A DNA stretch of 18,850 nucleotides from an uncultured Christensenellaceae bacterium (GCA_934555865.1 CAKTFI010000021.1:1-18850), one strand, 5' to 3'; positions 1 to 7,003 are shown, numbered from the stretch's first letter. Notes: a model not told the origin generated them from the sequence alone. Numbers and translations: made by a program.

Positions 1-121
1 GTGGCTCAAGTCCATCAAATTCAAGCTCCCAATCATTGCAGAGGATATGAGTTTAAGTTTGGACAATGATGCACATATCGAGACGATCTGTCTACTCGAA
101 AGGAAAGAGATCGATGGATAA
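1..121 (+). CDS. 3' end of an unidentified protein, truncated by the window edge
   Basis: Reading from base 2, an open frame of 39 codons runs to TAA at 119-121, beginning WLKSIKFKLP and ending HIETICLLERKEIDG. The stop overlaps the ATG of the next gene (114) by eight bases, which suggests translational coupling and supports this being a real gene end. The last residues (xHIETxxLLxRK) recall the C-terminus of TrmA/RlmD-type RNA uracil methyltransferases, whose chains end in a similar HVETVxLL stretch. The residues before it do not obviously fit that family, so the identity is only a suggestion. Too little is visible to say more. Confidence 0.45.
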   Translation, partial: WLKSIKFKLPIIAEDMSLSLDNDAHIETICLLERKEIDG

Positions 122-668
122 GGAGCATTTGGAGGAACAGGCACGGGCGTTTTGTGCGGAGCATGGGGTGCAGGTCCGGCTTTTCTATGAGATGCCGCGC
201 GGATATGAGGAGGCGTACGGGACCTATGACCGAAACTCCGTCTTTTTGAACGGTAGCTTGCTGCAAAATGCGCCAGAGGAAGCCGTCCTGTTCTATCTGT
301 TTCACGAGCTGCGACATGCATTGCAGCATCAGCATCCCGAACGGCTGTCTGCGGTGGTGCGGGAAAGCCTGCCCTATGTGGTGCTGTATGACGGGACATG
401 CTATCGCCTGACGCCAGACGGCGAACAGGTGTGTCATCTGGACGGCGGGGCAGAGGTGTTCACCGACGCCTATCTTGGTCTCCCCTATGAGGAGGACGCA
501 AATGCATACGCCTATGCGCGGGTGTGCGCGCTCTGCGGCGAGACGGAGGAACTGCGGCGGCTGCGGGAATTTTGGCGGCCAAAGCGGGCCTGGACGGCAG
601 AGGAATACCGCCGGTTGTTCCGTCGGATCGACCGGGCGGTCGGCAAAGTAGAGGAAGACAGAGGATAA
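114..668 (+). CDS. ImmA/IrrE-like zinc metallopeptidase domain protein
   Basis: A 184-residue protein starting at ATG 114, chosen because AAAGGAAAG lies just upstream at 99-107; an in-frame ATG at 66 lacks such a site. Residues 64-68 are HELRH, an HExxH zinc motif followed by ALQHQH. About 60 residues later comes the acidic segment EEDANAYAYA (126-135), which matches the E..A..FA pattern that supplies the third metal ligand in the ImmA/IrrE (DUF955, COG2856) family. These proteins usually cleave a repressor or regulator, often one with an XRE domain. No HTH domain is fused here and no repressor is adjacent, so the substrate is unknown. No signal peptide or membrane segment is visible, so it is probably cytoplasmic. 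It overlaps the upstream gene end by eight bases and lies 30 bases before the next gene, so the three are probably one operon. Confidence 0.7.
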   Translation: MDKEHLEEQARAFCAEHGVQVRLFYEMPRGYEEAYGTYDRNSVFLNGSLLQNAPEEAVLFYLFHELRHALQHQHPERLSAVVRESLPYVVLYDGTCYRLTPDGEQVCHLDGGAEVFTDAYLGLPYEEDANAYAYARVCALCGETEELRRLREFWRPKRAWTAEEYRRLFRRIDRAVGKVEEDRG

Positions 669-698
669 TAGAAGTGGAAAGGCATTTGGGGAGGCGCT

Positions 699-1460
699 AT
701 GGGCAAGGTCATTTTGTTTGCACCGGCCGCGGCAGGGCGCCGCGTGATGCGGCGGATCGAAGTGGAGTATCATCGGATCACCCAGGTTTGCCAGGAAGAG
801 AAGGTCTGGTTTGTGGAGGTGTTCGAGCAGCTGACTCTCGACCGGGAGGAAAAGACGGTCGAGCTCTGCAAGGCGTTCGGGAAGGGCCACAGGAGCGTTC
901 ACCGCTATGAGATGAGCGAACAGGTCGACGAGCTGTTTGAGCGCCTGGATCGGGAGGACTTCTTTTCGCAGATCGAGGGCAACCCGGCGGATGTGATCGA
1001 CGATCCGCGGGAAGCAAAGATATATCAGATCCGGATCGACTATGCGCAGGGCTCGCCGCGCATCCTGCGGGGGAGCTTTGACAAGAAGGAACTGCCGACG
1101 GACTTTGCGGATTTCGCAAAGGCGGTGCAGGAAGTCCTGTGGTGCTATGATTGGAGCGAGGTGCTCATGCCCTCCGTGTATGCGCGGGTACGGCGGCGGA
1201 GGGGAGAGTATATCTATTGCGGCGTCACCTTTCCCGGCAGCAGCGTGCGCTATTCCTACTTGACGGACGACGACAGCATCCAGGAGGGAGACTTCGTGGT
1301 TGCGCCGGCGGGAGAGGACGACTGCGAAACCATCGTGCGGGTGGAAAGCGTCGCCTACTTCGCCGCAGACGAGGTCCCCTATCCGCTGGAAAAGACAAAG
1401 CGGATCCTCCGCAAGTGCACCGAAGAGGAATGCAGGGCGGCGGAAAAGGCATGGTATTAA
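699..1460 (+). CDS. Conserved-looking protein of unknown function
   Basis: A 253-residue soluble protein. ATG 699 has GGGGAGG at about 687-693; an alternative in-frame ATG at 747 would drop 16 residues (MGKVILFAPAAAGRRV) that look less conserved in character. The chain is rich in charged residues and has no membrane segment or signal peptide. The last 85 or so residues contain YSYLTDDDSIQEGD, then VRVESVAYF and PYPLEKTKRILRK. This beta-rich pattern (glycine-aspartate turn, then valines) resembles a domain I associate with uncharacterised clostridial proteins, and loosely the N-terminal fold of PriA; that is impression only. It follows the metallopeptidase gene by 30 bases and precedes a terminator, so it closes that operon. 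No function is assigned. Confidence 0.7.
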   Translation: MGKVILFAPAAAGRRVMRRIEVEYHRITQVCQEEKVWFVEVFEQLTLDREEKTVELCKAFGKGHRSVHRYEMSEQVDELFERLDREDFFSQIEGNPADVIDDPREAKIYQIRIDYAQGSPRILRGSFDKKELPTDFADFAKAVQEVLWCYDWSEVLMPSVYARVRRRRGEYIYCGVTFPGSSVRYSYLTDDDSIQEGDFVVAPAGEDDCETIVRVESVAYFAADEVPYPLEKTKRILRKCTEEECRAAEKAWY

Positions 1461-1501
1461 CCGGCCCGTGGAAGACATCCTATTATGGACAGCAGTGCCG
1501 C

Positions 1502-1529
1502 AAAAAGAGCGCCGACAGGCGCCTTTTTT
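1502..1529 (+). terminator. Intrinsic terminator of the metallopeptidase operon
   Basis: An A-rich, GCGCC-containing arm at 1502-1513 pairs with GGCGCC plus T-run at 1518-1529 around the loop GACA. The arms allow about ten pairs with two imperfect positions, and the T-run is six long. It lies 41 bases after the stop of the upstream gene. Confidence 0.7.
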
Positions 1530-1591
1530 GTGGGCGAAATCTTTGGTTGTGGAGCAATCGGAGTCGTTTTTTTGACAGAGGCAAAAATTTT

Positions 1592-1628
1592 TGAAAAACG
1601 GTGTGAGATACGCTCTGAAAAGCGGTGT
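1592..1628 (+). repeat. Near-perfect 13-bp direct repeat upstream of the sigma factor gene
   Basis: TGAAAAACGGTGT (1592-1604) and TGAAAAGCGGTGT (1616-1628) differ at one base and are repeated with a 24-base period. They lie 38 bases before the sigma factor start codon. The TGAAA start resembles -35 boxes used by ECF sigma factors, so autoregulation is possible. No convincing matched -10 element could be placed, so the role is unproven. Confidence 0.45.
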
Positions 1629-1665
1629 ATAGGAGTGAAGACACCTGGAGGAAAGGAGGAACGGC

Positions 1666-2226
1666 ATGGAAGATCGGGAGATCGTAGAGCGGTATTGGCA
1701 AAGGGATCGGCAGGCGATTTCCTGCACGGCGCAAAAGTACGGGAGGTATTGCCACACGATCGCGTATAACATTCTGGGAGACCGGGAGGACGCGGAGGAA
1801 TGTGTCAACGACACCTATGTCCGCGCGTGGGATGCGATGCCGCCGCACAGGCCGCAGGTGCTGTCGGCCTTTCTCGGGAAGATCACGCGGAATCTGTCCC
1901 TCAACCGCTACCGGCAAAGCCGGGCGGGAAAGCGCGGCGGCGGGGAGATCCCCCTGGTCCTGGAGGAGCTTGGCGAATGTGTATCCGGCGGGGACGACCC
2001 GGCGGAAACGGCGGAATATCACGCGCTGACGCAGGCGCTCAATGACTTTTTGGCGTCGCTGCCGCTAAAAAAGCGGAATATCTTTTTGCAGAGATATTGG
2101 CATACGCGCAGTGTGCGGGAGATCGCCGCGGCGTATGAAATGCGCGAGGGGGCGGTGTCGATGCTCCTTTGCCGGGTGCGGGAAAGGTTGAACATATATT
2201 TGCGGGAAAGGGGTTTTACGGTATGA
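1666..2226 (+). CDS. ECF-type RNA polymerase sigma factor
   Basis: A 186-residue sigma-70-family protein of typical ECF length. Residues around 34-58 (AYNILGDREDAEECVNDTYV and on to RAWD) are sigma region 2, which binds core polymerase and the -10 element. Residues about 125-180 (LASLPLKKRNIFLQRYW, then REIAAAYEMREGAVSMLLCRVRERL) are the region 4 helix-turn-helix that reads the -35 element. ATG 1666 is preceded by GGAAAGGAGGA, a very strong ribosome binding site. Its stop overlaps the next start as ATGA (2223-2226), so it is translationally coupled to a membrane protein, the usual sigma/anti-sigma arrangement. The signal it responds to cannot be read from the sequence. The direct repeat upstream may be involved in its own control. 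Confidence 0.9.
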   Translation: MEDREIVERYWQRDRQAISCTAQKYGRYCHTIAYNILGDREDAEECVNDTYVRAWDAMPPHRPQVLSAFLGKITRNLSLNRYRQSRAGKRGGGEIPLVLEELGECVSGGDDPAETAEYHALTQALNDFLASLPLKKRNIFLQRYWHTRSVREIAAAYEMREGAVSMLLCRVRERLNIYLRERGFTV

Positions 2227-2795
2227 AGGCGGAAAAGCTGTATGAAGCGATCGGCGAAGTGGACGAAAAGTATGTAGCGGAGGCGGAGAAAAGTATGCAG
2301 AAGCGGAAGAAAGTCAATTACAAAGTGTGGGGGATGCTGGCGGCCTGCCTGTGCGTGGCGGTGCTGGGCACGACCCTGGTGGAGAGATGGGCGGCCAAGC
2401 CCAAGCCGGAATCGGTGCAGGTGCCCAATCCCCTCGTGGAGGTGGCCTCGGCGGCGGAGATGGAGAAATACCTCGACTTCTCCGTGCCGGTGCTGGATAA
2501 GGCGGTGGCAAGCTATATCGTCATCGTGGAGGACAGCTATCCCACCTATGGCCGGGTGGAATACGCGGACGGCAGCACCTTTAATGTGAAGTATGGGCGC
2601 GAGGATGTGAGCGGCATCTACGGCGGCGTGCCGGAAAAGGAGGCGACGATCGGCCGCGCAAAGGTGCAGTTCTTCACCTATACGGATATGGAGGGGCAGA
2701 CCATCCGGTACGCCACCTGGCGGCAGGGCGGCTTCTCCTACAGCCTTTCCGGGGCGGAAAACCTGGAACAGGAGATCGCACAATTGGTGAAATGA
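2223..2795 (+). CDS. Putative anti-sigma factor, single-pass membrane protein
   Basis: A 190-residue protein whose ATG at 2223 overlaps the sigma factor stop codon. The N-terminus contains LYEAIGEVDEKYVAEAEK, an acidic cytoplasmic segment that I recognise from clostridial proteins encoded after ECF sigma genes. A hydrophobic helix follows at about residues 34-52 (WGMLAACLCVAVLGTTLV), then an extracytoplasmic domain of about 135 residues ending in a beta-rich stretch (VQFFTYTDMEG, YATWRQGGFSYSLSGAENLEQ) like the DUF4367 domain. The layout fits a membrane-anchored regulator that holds the sigma factor until an envelope signal arrives. There is no CxxH zinc-binding anti-sigma motif, so the anti-sigma role rests on gene order and topology. 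Confidence 0.7.
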   Translation: MKAEKLYEAIGEVDEKYVAEAEKSMQKRKKVNYKVWGMLAACLCVAVLGTTLVERWAAKPKPESVQVPNPLVEVASAAEMEKYLDFSVPVLDKAVASYIVIVEDSYPTYGRVEYADGSTFNVKYGREDVSGIYGGVPEKEATIGRAKVQFFTYTDMEGQTIRYATWRQGGFSYSLSGAENLEQEIAQLVK

Positions 2796-2799
2796 CGAG

Positions 2800-2829
2800 A
2801 AAAAGCGTCCCGCAAGGGGGCGCTTTTTT
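2800..2829 (+). terminator. Bidirectional intrinsic terminator after the sigma/anti-sigma pair
   Basis: AAAAAGCGTCCC pairs with GGGGCGCTTTTT-type sequence around a short GCAAG loop, with a T-run on the plus strand and a matching T-run on the minus strand. It starts five bases after the anti-sigma stop and can also stop transcription arriving from the minus-strand HTH gene. Confidence 0.85.
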
Positions 2830-2933
2830 GGTGGGGAAAACTTGATTGGGAATTTGTTGGAACGGGACTTTCGAAAAAAGGATACTTCACAATGAATGTG
2901 ATGAACAAACGCATGAACATCGCTATTTTTCAA

Positions 2934-3311
2934 TTTTAGGCACCCCCTTAAAGAATTTTTATATTTTTCGTATTCTTGCTTTGTGATTCGATGAGCAGGG
3001 CGTACCCGAAAATTATCCTGTTGAGGATACTCGTGAACATGGAGAATATTTTCGGTGCGATTACCGTTATTCAAATTTGGCTCAGGATGATATGTGATTT
3101 CCATGATTAAATAGTGATGCTCATTATAAAAACGCATTTCATGGAATGTTCCATCAGGCTTGGCGATCACATCTGGTTTTGGTTCTCGTGTTCCGCTAAT
3201 ATAACGCGACATGGCTGCTTCTGTGACGCCAATTCGTTTGGCTAACTCCTTTTGTGAAACACCTTGTTTCTGAAGCAGCTCAGATATCCGCGCACCTAAC
3301 TCCTTACTCAT
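2934..3311 (-). pseudogene. Chimeric XRE-type HTH gene, probably a deletion remnant
   Basis: Starting at the minus-strand ATG (3309-3311), with GGAGGAG just before it, residues 1-48 form a clear XRE/Cro-type helix-turn-helix: LQKQGVSQKELAKRIGVTE, then MSRYISGTREPKPDVIA. Normal family members continue with two more helices. Here the frame switches at about residue 50 to unrelated sequence (KPDGTFHEMRFYNEHHYLIM, then HPEPNLNNGNR, ILHVHEY, ITKQEYEKYK). The recognisable part ends near residue 126. The frame then stays open antisense to the anti-sigma and sigma genes because the original stop seems lost, so the long frame is not a credible protein. The area is AT-rich compared with neighbours, suggesting a decayed mobile or regulatory island. 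An alternative is a real small fusion protein. Confidence 0.6.
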
Positions 3312-3330
3312 GATACTCCTCCATTTTGAC

Positions 3331-3345
3331 AGGTTTTACCAACCT
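3331..3345 (-). promoter_or_regulatory. Small inverted repeat next to the HTH gene promoter
   Basis: AGGTT-TTACC-AACCT is an inverted repeat with five-base arms and a five-base spacer. It lies about where transcription of the minus-strand HTH gene should begin, a usual place for an autoregulatory operator of an XRE repressor. Short arms make this tentative. Confidence 0.35.
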
Positions 3346-3351
3346 AATAAA

Positions 3352-3380
3352 ATCATATACGATAATTATCAAATTGTCAG
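3352..3380 (-). promoter_or_regulatory. Promoter of the minus-strand HTH gene
   Basis: On the minus strand, CTGACA (plus 3375-3380) is followed after 17 bases by TATGAT (plus 3352-3357). Both boxes are close to the sigma-A consensus and point toward the HTH start codon 41 bases away. The rest of 3312-3530 is AT-rich with no gene I would defend. Confidence 0.55.
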
Positions 3381-3524
3381 GAGCGGTTGCCGAAAAAATA
3401 ATTTTGCACTTGTTCGTAGCGTTAAGCAAAACGATGCCTCCTTCTATAATGAAAAGAAAAATGGATGTTATGAAAACGATTGCGGCAATGCATTTTCCCA
3501 AAAGCTGCTTATCCGGCCATGTTC

Positions 3525-3535
3525 TATGGTACAAT
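3525..3535 (+). promoter_or_regulatory. Extended -10 promoter before the gene at 3609
   Basis: TATGGTACAAT combines a TATG extension with the -10 box TACAAT (3530-3535). No good -35 box is present, as is usual for extended -10 promoters. The next plus-strand gene begins 74 bases downstream. Confidence 0.5.
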
Positions 3536-3608
3536 AACAGGGAAAAAGTATTTGCGGGGAAAATAGTTCAAAAACGATCCGTACGCGGATGGGAAAGGGG
3601 GAAGACAG

Positions 3609-4022
3609 ATGAGCATGGGGTATGGGGCACGGGCGACGCTCGTGCTGGAGGACGCGGAAACGGTAATCTATACCTATGGCGGGTTCAATTGGGACATCCC
3701 TTCGTGCAAAAACCCCGATTATGTGCAGGATGGCCTGCTCACCATCCCGCGGGATTGCCTGCCGGAGCCGGAGATCCATGCGCGCTGGCGGCGGATGCCG
3801 AGCGGAAAAAAACGCTGGGTCGAAAAGCGGGTCCCGGTCACGGTGGATGTTTGCGGCATGATCCGGGAAGGGCGGATCACGGTGGAAGATTGCAGCTATT
3901 GCTGGGTGAGGCTGGAACAAGCGGGCGGCGCGGACGCCATGGCCTGCCATGTATTGTGGGAGATTTTTGAAAAATATCAGGAAGCAGGAGTGCTTCCTAA
4001 AGAGGTATTCATGCTTTCCTGA
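3609..4022 (+). CDS. Small protein of unknown function
   Basis: A 137-residue soluble protein with ATG 3609 preceded by AAAGGGGGAAG. It begins MSMGYGARATLVLEDAETVI, has three cysteines in the first two thirds (C33, C50, C82) and a central CSYCW motif (about residues 95-99), and ends with a helical segment (CHVLWEIFEKYQEAG). The pattern REGRITVEDCSYCW recalls small uncharacterised clostridial proteins. A metal or disulfide role for the CxxC pair is possible but not shown. No signal peptide or membrane helix is seen. Codon use resembles the surrounding GC-rich genes rather than the AT-rich region just upstream. The 190 bases after it contain no recognisable gene. Confidence 0.7.
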   Translation: MSMGYGARATLVLEDAETVIYTYGGFNWDIPSCKNPDYVQDGLLTIPRDCLPEPEIHARWRRMPSGKKRWVEKRVPVTVDVCGMIREGRITVEDCSYCWVRLEQAGGADAMACHVLWEIFEKYQEAGVLPKEVFMLS

Positions 4023-4214
4023 GATGCCGGGAAAGACGATTTTTCGGACGACGCCGTTTAGGATACGCGGGAAAGGCTATATTTTGCGGAAGTGCTGATG
4101 GGAGAAAAGCAGACGGCAGAGTTTTTGATCGGCCGAACCTTATCGTGGGAATGAGAAAATGAGCCCGCAGAGCAAGCAGGGCAGCCAGACAGCCTAGCAA
4201 ATGGAGGAGAACGC

Positions 4215-4511
4215 ATGCAGGAAGAAGTGGTATACGAGATCTTGTCGGTGGTCGAGGAGATCCCGCTGGGGCGCGTCGCGTCCTATGGGCAGATCGCGCG
4301 GCTCATCGGGCGGGAGCGGAATGCACGGCTCGTCGGCCGGGCGCTGCGGTTTGCGGAATTTTTTGGACAATACCCTTGCCACCGGGTCGTCAATCATGCA
4401 GGGCGGCTCGCACCGGGATGGACGGAGCAGCGTGCGCTCTTGGAACGAGAGGGCGTGGTTTTTTTGCCGAATGGATATGTGGATATGAAACATTGTCAGT
4501 GGGAGTGCTGA
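4215..4511 (+). CDS. MGMT-fold alkyltransferase or alkyltransferase-like protein
   Basis: A 98-residue protein equal to the DNA-binding, C-terminal domain of O6-alkylguanine-DNA alkyltransferases, without the N-terminal domain of full Ada/Ogt proteins. VYEILSVVEEIPLGRVASYG and QIARLIG form the helix-turn-helix, RALRF carries the arginine finger region, and PCHRVV (residues 54-59) is the active-site motif with the acceptor cysteine present. The small size is that of ATL proteins, but most ATLs replace this cysteine with tryptophan or alanine, so real methyl transfer remains possible. Its role would be recognition or repair of alkylated guanine. The start at 4215 follows GGAGGAG. It ends six bases before the exporter gene start, so the two are likely cotranscribed. 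Confidence 0.8.
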   Translation: MQEEVVYEILSVVEEIPLGRVASYGQIARLIGRERNARLVGRALRFAEFFGQYPCHRVVNHAGRLAPGWTEQRALLEREGVVFLPNGYVDMKHCQWEC

Positions 4512-4516
4512 AAAAG

Positions 4517-5338
4517 ATGCAGGAAGAGATTCGGGAAAACACACAACAGACATCCCCGTCGGCGGAACGCGGGAATTTGGAAGATCTGGAATTGGCGGTC
4601 GAGGCGGGGCGCATCCTCCTGGAAAATGGGGCGGAGATCTCCCGCGTGGAGGAGACGATGGAACGCATCGCCCGGCATTTTGGCATTGCGGACGCCCAAT
4701 TCTTCGTGCTGAGCAATGGGATTTTTGCGACGGGGATGCAGGAAGGGTGCCAAAGGACCTATGCCAAGGTGCTGCACATCCCCGTGTGCGGGGCGCGGTT
4801 GGACAAGGTCGCGGCGGTCAATCAATTCTCACGGGAGATCGAGGCGGGTGCATATACGGCGGCCGAGGCGCGGCAGGCGTTGCAGCGCATCCGGCAATTG
4901 CCCGACCGGCCGCGTGGACAGCAGATTCTGGCCGCCGGCATCGGGAGCGCGTGCTTTTGCTACCTGTTCGGCGGGCGCGGGGCGGAATGCCTTGCGGCGC
5001 TGGCGGCGGGGTTACTCTTGTATGCTTTTTTGTGCCTGACGGCGAGGCGGATCTCCAAGATCATGAGGAACCTGTGCGGCGCGGCATTGGCTGCCTTTTT
5101 TTGTGTCGCCTGTTATGCGTGCGGCTTTGGCGAAACGCTGGGCCGCATGGTCGTGGGCGCGGTGATCCCGCTCATCCCCGGCGTGTCCTTCACGAACGGG
5201 ATCCGCGACATTGCAGATGGGGATTACCTCTCCGGGACGATCCGGCTATTGGACGCGCTGCTCGTCTATGTATGCATTGCGATCGGCGTTGGGCTGGCGT
5301 TCTGGCTGGGGCAGCGAATCTTTGGAGGTGTGCTGTGA
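4517..5338 (+). CDS. ThrE-family threonine/serine exporter, large subunit
   Basis: A 273-residue protein from ATG 4517, with GGGAG about eleven bases upstream. Residues 24-110 form the cytoplasmic hydrolase-like DUF1212 domain, with its signature around AGRILLENGAEISRVEETM (30-48). From about residue 135 there are several membrane helices, including ILAAGIGSACFCYLF, LAALAAGLLLYAFLC, NLCGAALAAFFCVACYAC, GAVIPLIPGVSFTNGIRDI and a final helix. In corynebacterial ThrE this half and the smaller half are one chain; in Firmicutes they are two proteins, as here. The stop overlaps the next start by one base (TGATG at 5336-5340). The transported substrate is inferred from the family and may not be threonine. 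Confidence 0.85.
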   Translation: MQEEIRENTQQTSPSAERGNLEDLELAVEAGRILLENGAEISRVEETMERIARHFGIADAQFFVLSNGIFATGMQEGCQRTYAKVLHIPVCGARLDKVAAVNQFSREIEAGAYTAAEARQALQRIRQLPDRPRGQQILAAGIGSACFCYLFGGRGAECLAALAAGLLLYAFLCLTARRISKIMRNLCGAALAAFFCVACYACGFGETLGRMVVGAVIPLIPGVSFTNGIRDIADGDYLSGTIRLLDALLVYVCIAIGVGLAFWLGQRIFGGVL

Positions 5339-5766
5339 TGTGGCAAATACTGGCTGCGGCGGCGGGAACGATGGCCTTTGCGGTACTGTTCCGCGCACCG
5401 GGGCGCGATGTATTCCTGTGCGGGGCGGGTGGCGGCGCGGGCTGGAGCGCCTATCTGCTCCTGCGGGATGTGCTCTGTTTGGGGGAATTTGTGGCGGCGA
5501 TGGGGGCGACGGCGCTGGTCGCGGTGCTGGCGCGGGCGTTCGCTGTGTGGCGCAAATGTCCGGCGACCGTCTTTCTCGTCACAGGCATCTTTCCGCTGGT
5601 GCCGGGCACGGGCGTATACTGGATGGTCTATTCCGTCATGGCGGGGCAGCTGCATGCGGCGCTCGGATATGGCATACAGTCAATCGAAACGGCAATCGCC
5701 GTCGTGCTGGGTATCCTCGTTGCGTTCGAGATCCCGCGGCGGGTCTTCAGCGGGCGTCGCGGGTAA
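5338..5766 (+). CDS. ThrE_2-type exporter, small membrane subunit
   Basis: A 142-residue integral membrane protein made almost entirely of hydrophobic helices, with FLVTGIFPLVPGTGVYW (about 80-96) as the conserved proline-glycine motif shared with the large subunit (IPLIPGVSF there). This corresponds to the C-terminal half of ThrE. GGAGGTG at 5325-5331 inside the upstream gene provides the ribosome binding site, and the one-base overlap implies coupled translation and a fixed subunit ratio. It ends in a basic tail (PRRVFSGRRG). No clear terminator follows; the next gene has its own promoter. Confidence 0.85.
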   Translation: MWQILAAAAGTMAFAVLFRAPGRDVFLCGAGGGAGWSAYLLLRDVLCLGEFVAAMGATALVAVLARAFAVWRKCPATVFLVTGIFPLVPGTGVYWMVYSVMAGQLHAALGYGIQSIETAIAVVLGILVAFEIPRRVFSGRRG

Positions 5767-5801
5767 ATTGCATATCTTTTGTAAACACCCCATGTGGGAA
5801 A

Positions 5802-5830
5802 TTGCTTTTCCGCGGGCGATGGAGTAGAAT
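5802..5830 (+). promoter_or_regulatory. Promoter of the FKBP/trigger-factor-like lipoprotein gene
   Basis: TTGCTT (5802-5807) and TAGAAT (5825-5830) are separated by 17 bases, a good sigma-A match 35 bases before the start codon. Confidence 0.6.
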
Positions 5831-5864
5831 AAAACGGTATCAAAAAAGGAGCGATAAACGCGAT

Positions 5865-6962
5865 ATGAAGCATATGAAAAGAATCCTATCGGGCTGTTTG
5901 GCCTGTTTTACGATGTTCCTGCTGCTGGCAGGCTGTGCGGAACAAAAGAACCTCCTCAAGCCCTTTGCCAAAAAGGAGCGCGCAGCGAGTTACTATGTCG
6001 CGCTGGGGGAATACCTCGGGGTAGAGGCGAAACTCATTAAGGCTGAGGAAGTGACGGATGAAATCCTGCGCATGAACATCCTAAAAACGCGGTATGACTA
6101 TGCGGAATTCACCAAGGTCGACCGCGCTGCGCAGGAGGGCGACAAGGTCATTGCGAGCTATCAGGGATATATGGATGACGAGCTCTTCCAGGGCGGGTCC
6201 GCGTCGAGCGAGGAGATCATCCTGGGTCTCGGCGAATATGTGCCCGGCTTTGAGGCGGGCATCGTCGGCATGACAGCGGGCGAGACCAAGAAGGTCGATG
6301 TCCGGTTCCCGGACGATTACTGGTCGGAGGACTTTGCCGGCAAGGCGGCCTATTTCGAGATCACGGTGGAGGAAGTCTATTCCGCGGCATTGCCGGAATA
6401 TAACGATGCGTTCGTTTCGGAAAAGCTCTCCTATGACAATGTGGGCGCGTTCGAAGAGGCGCTGGCGGAAAACCTCAAGAATCAATTCGAGGAAGAGGCG
6501 GAAACCAAGCAGCTCCAGGCGATCTGGGCCTCGGTGCGGGAAAATTGCACGATCAACTCCTACCCGGAGGATCAGGTAGAGGCGTATGTCGAGGAGTATG
6601 TCAATTACTACACTTACCTCGCACAGTACAACGGATTGGAACTGGACGCCTATTTGCAGGCGAATTACGGCATCACGGAAGAGGAGTTCCAAAAGACCGT
6701 GCTGGAATGGGCGCAGAGTGAGATCGGCGATTCCCTAATCGTGGACGCGATTGTCGAGGCGGAAAAGATGGAACTCAGCGACGAGGAATACGAGGAAGAA
6801 AAGCAGAAACTCATGCAGTCGATGGGGTATTCCTCGGACGAGGCGTTCCAAAGCGCATACGGCTCGAACTTTGAGGACTACTACGGCAAGGACAGCATCA
6901 CCAAGGCCATTTTGCAGGACCGGGTGTACGACCTCGTCTGCGAAAACGCAAAATTAAAATAA
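5865..6962 (+). CDS. Lipoprotein with FKBP-type and trigger-factor C-terminal-like domains
   Basis: A 365-residue exported lipoprotein. The N-terminus (MKHMKRILSG, then a hydrophobic run) ends in the lipobox LAGC with C24 as the lipid-modified cysteine. Residues about 90-172 form an FKBP-type peptidyl-prolyl isomerase domain: EGDKVIASYQGYMDDELFQG, then ILGLGEYVPGFEAGIVGM and the ITVEEVY end. From about 178 onward the chain is helical and acidic and resembles the C-terminal chaperone arm of trigger factor, a fold shared with SurA and PrsA. It is therefore probably a folding factor on the outer face of the membrane, comparable in role to PrsA. ATG 5865 is chosen over 5874, with AAGGAG at 5846-5851, a rather long spacing. 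It is flanked by its own promoter and the terminator at 7093. Confidence 0.85.
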   Translation: MKHMKRILSGCLACFTMFLLLAGCAEQKNLLKPFAKKERAASYYVALGEYLGVEAKLIKAEEVTDEILRMNILKTRYDYAEFTKVDRAAQEGDKVIASYQGYMDDELFQGGSASSEEIILGLGEYVPGFEAGIVGMTAGETKKVDVRFPDDYWSEDFAGKAAYFEITVEEVYSAALPEYNDAFVSEKLSYDNVGAFEEALAENLKNQFEEEAETKQLQAIWASVRENCTINSYPEDQVEAYVEEYVNYYTYLAQYNGLELDAYLQANYGITEEEFQKTVLEWAQSEIGDSLIVDAIVEAEKMELSDEEYEEEKQKLMQSMGYSSDEAFQSAYGSNFEDYYGKDSITKAILQDRVYDLVCENAKLK

Positions 6963-6997
6963 TTGTCGAAGATTCAGAGTATTTTCAAACTCGTGTG

Positions 6998-7003
6998 TAT
7001 AAT
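6998..7003 (+). promoter_or_regulatory. Orphan -10-like box in an AT-rich intergenic stretch
   Basis: A TATAAT hexamer lies 36 bases after the lipoprotein stop, but no good -35 box stands at the right distance. It would drive a transcript of about 110 bases ending at the strong hairpin at 7093-7124. No credible gene is present in between. The match may be chance in AT-rich sequence. Confidence 0.2.

Noticed and set aside
33..1814. 593-residue open frame on the minus strand
   Set aside because: It is antisense to three plus-strand genes with good ribosome binding sites and motifs, crosses the terminator at 1502, and shows no protein family signature.
3304..3534. 76-residue minus-strand frame with a hydrophobic stretch, ending at the HTH gene start
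   Set aside because: No ribosome binding site, and it covers the HTH gene's promoter and the plus-strand extended -10 box. The hydrophobic stretch is expected by chance in AT-rich DNA.
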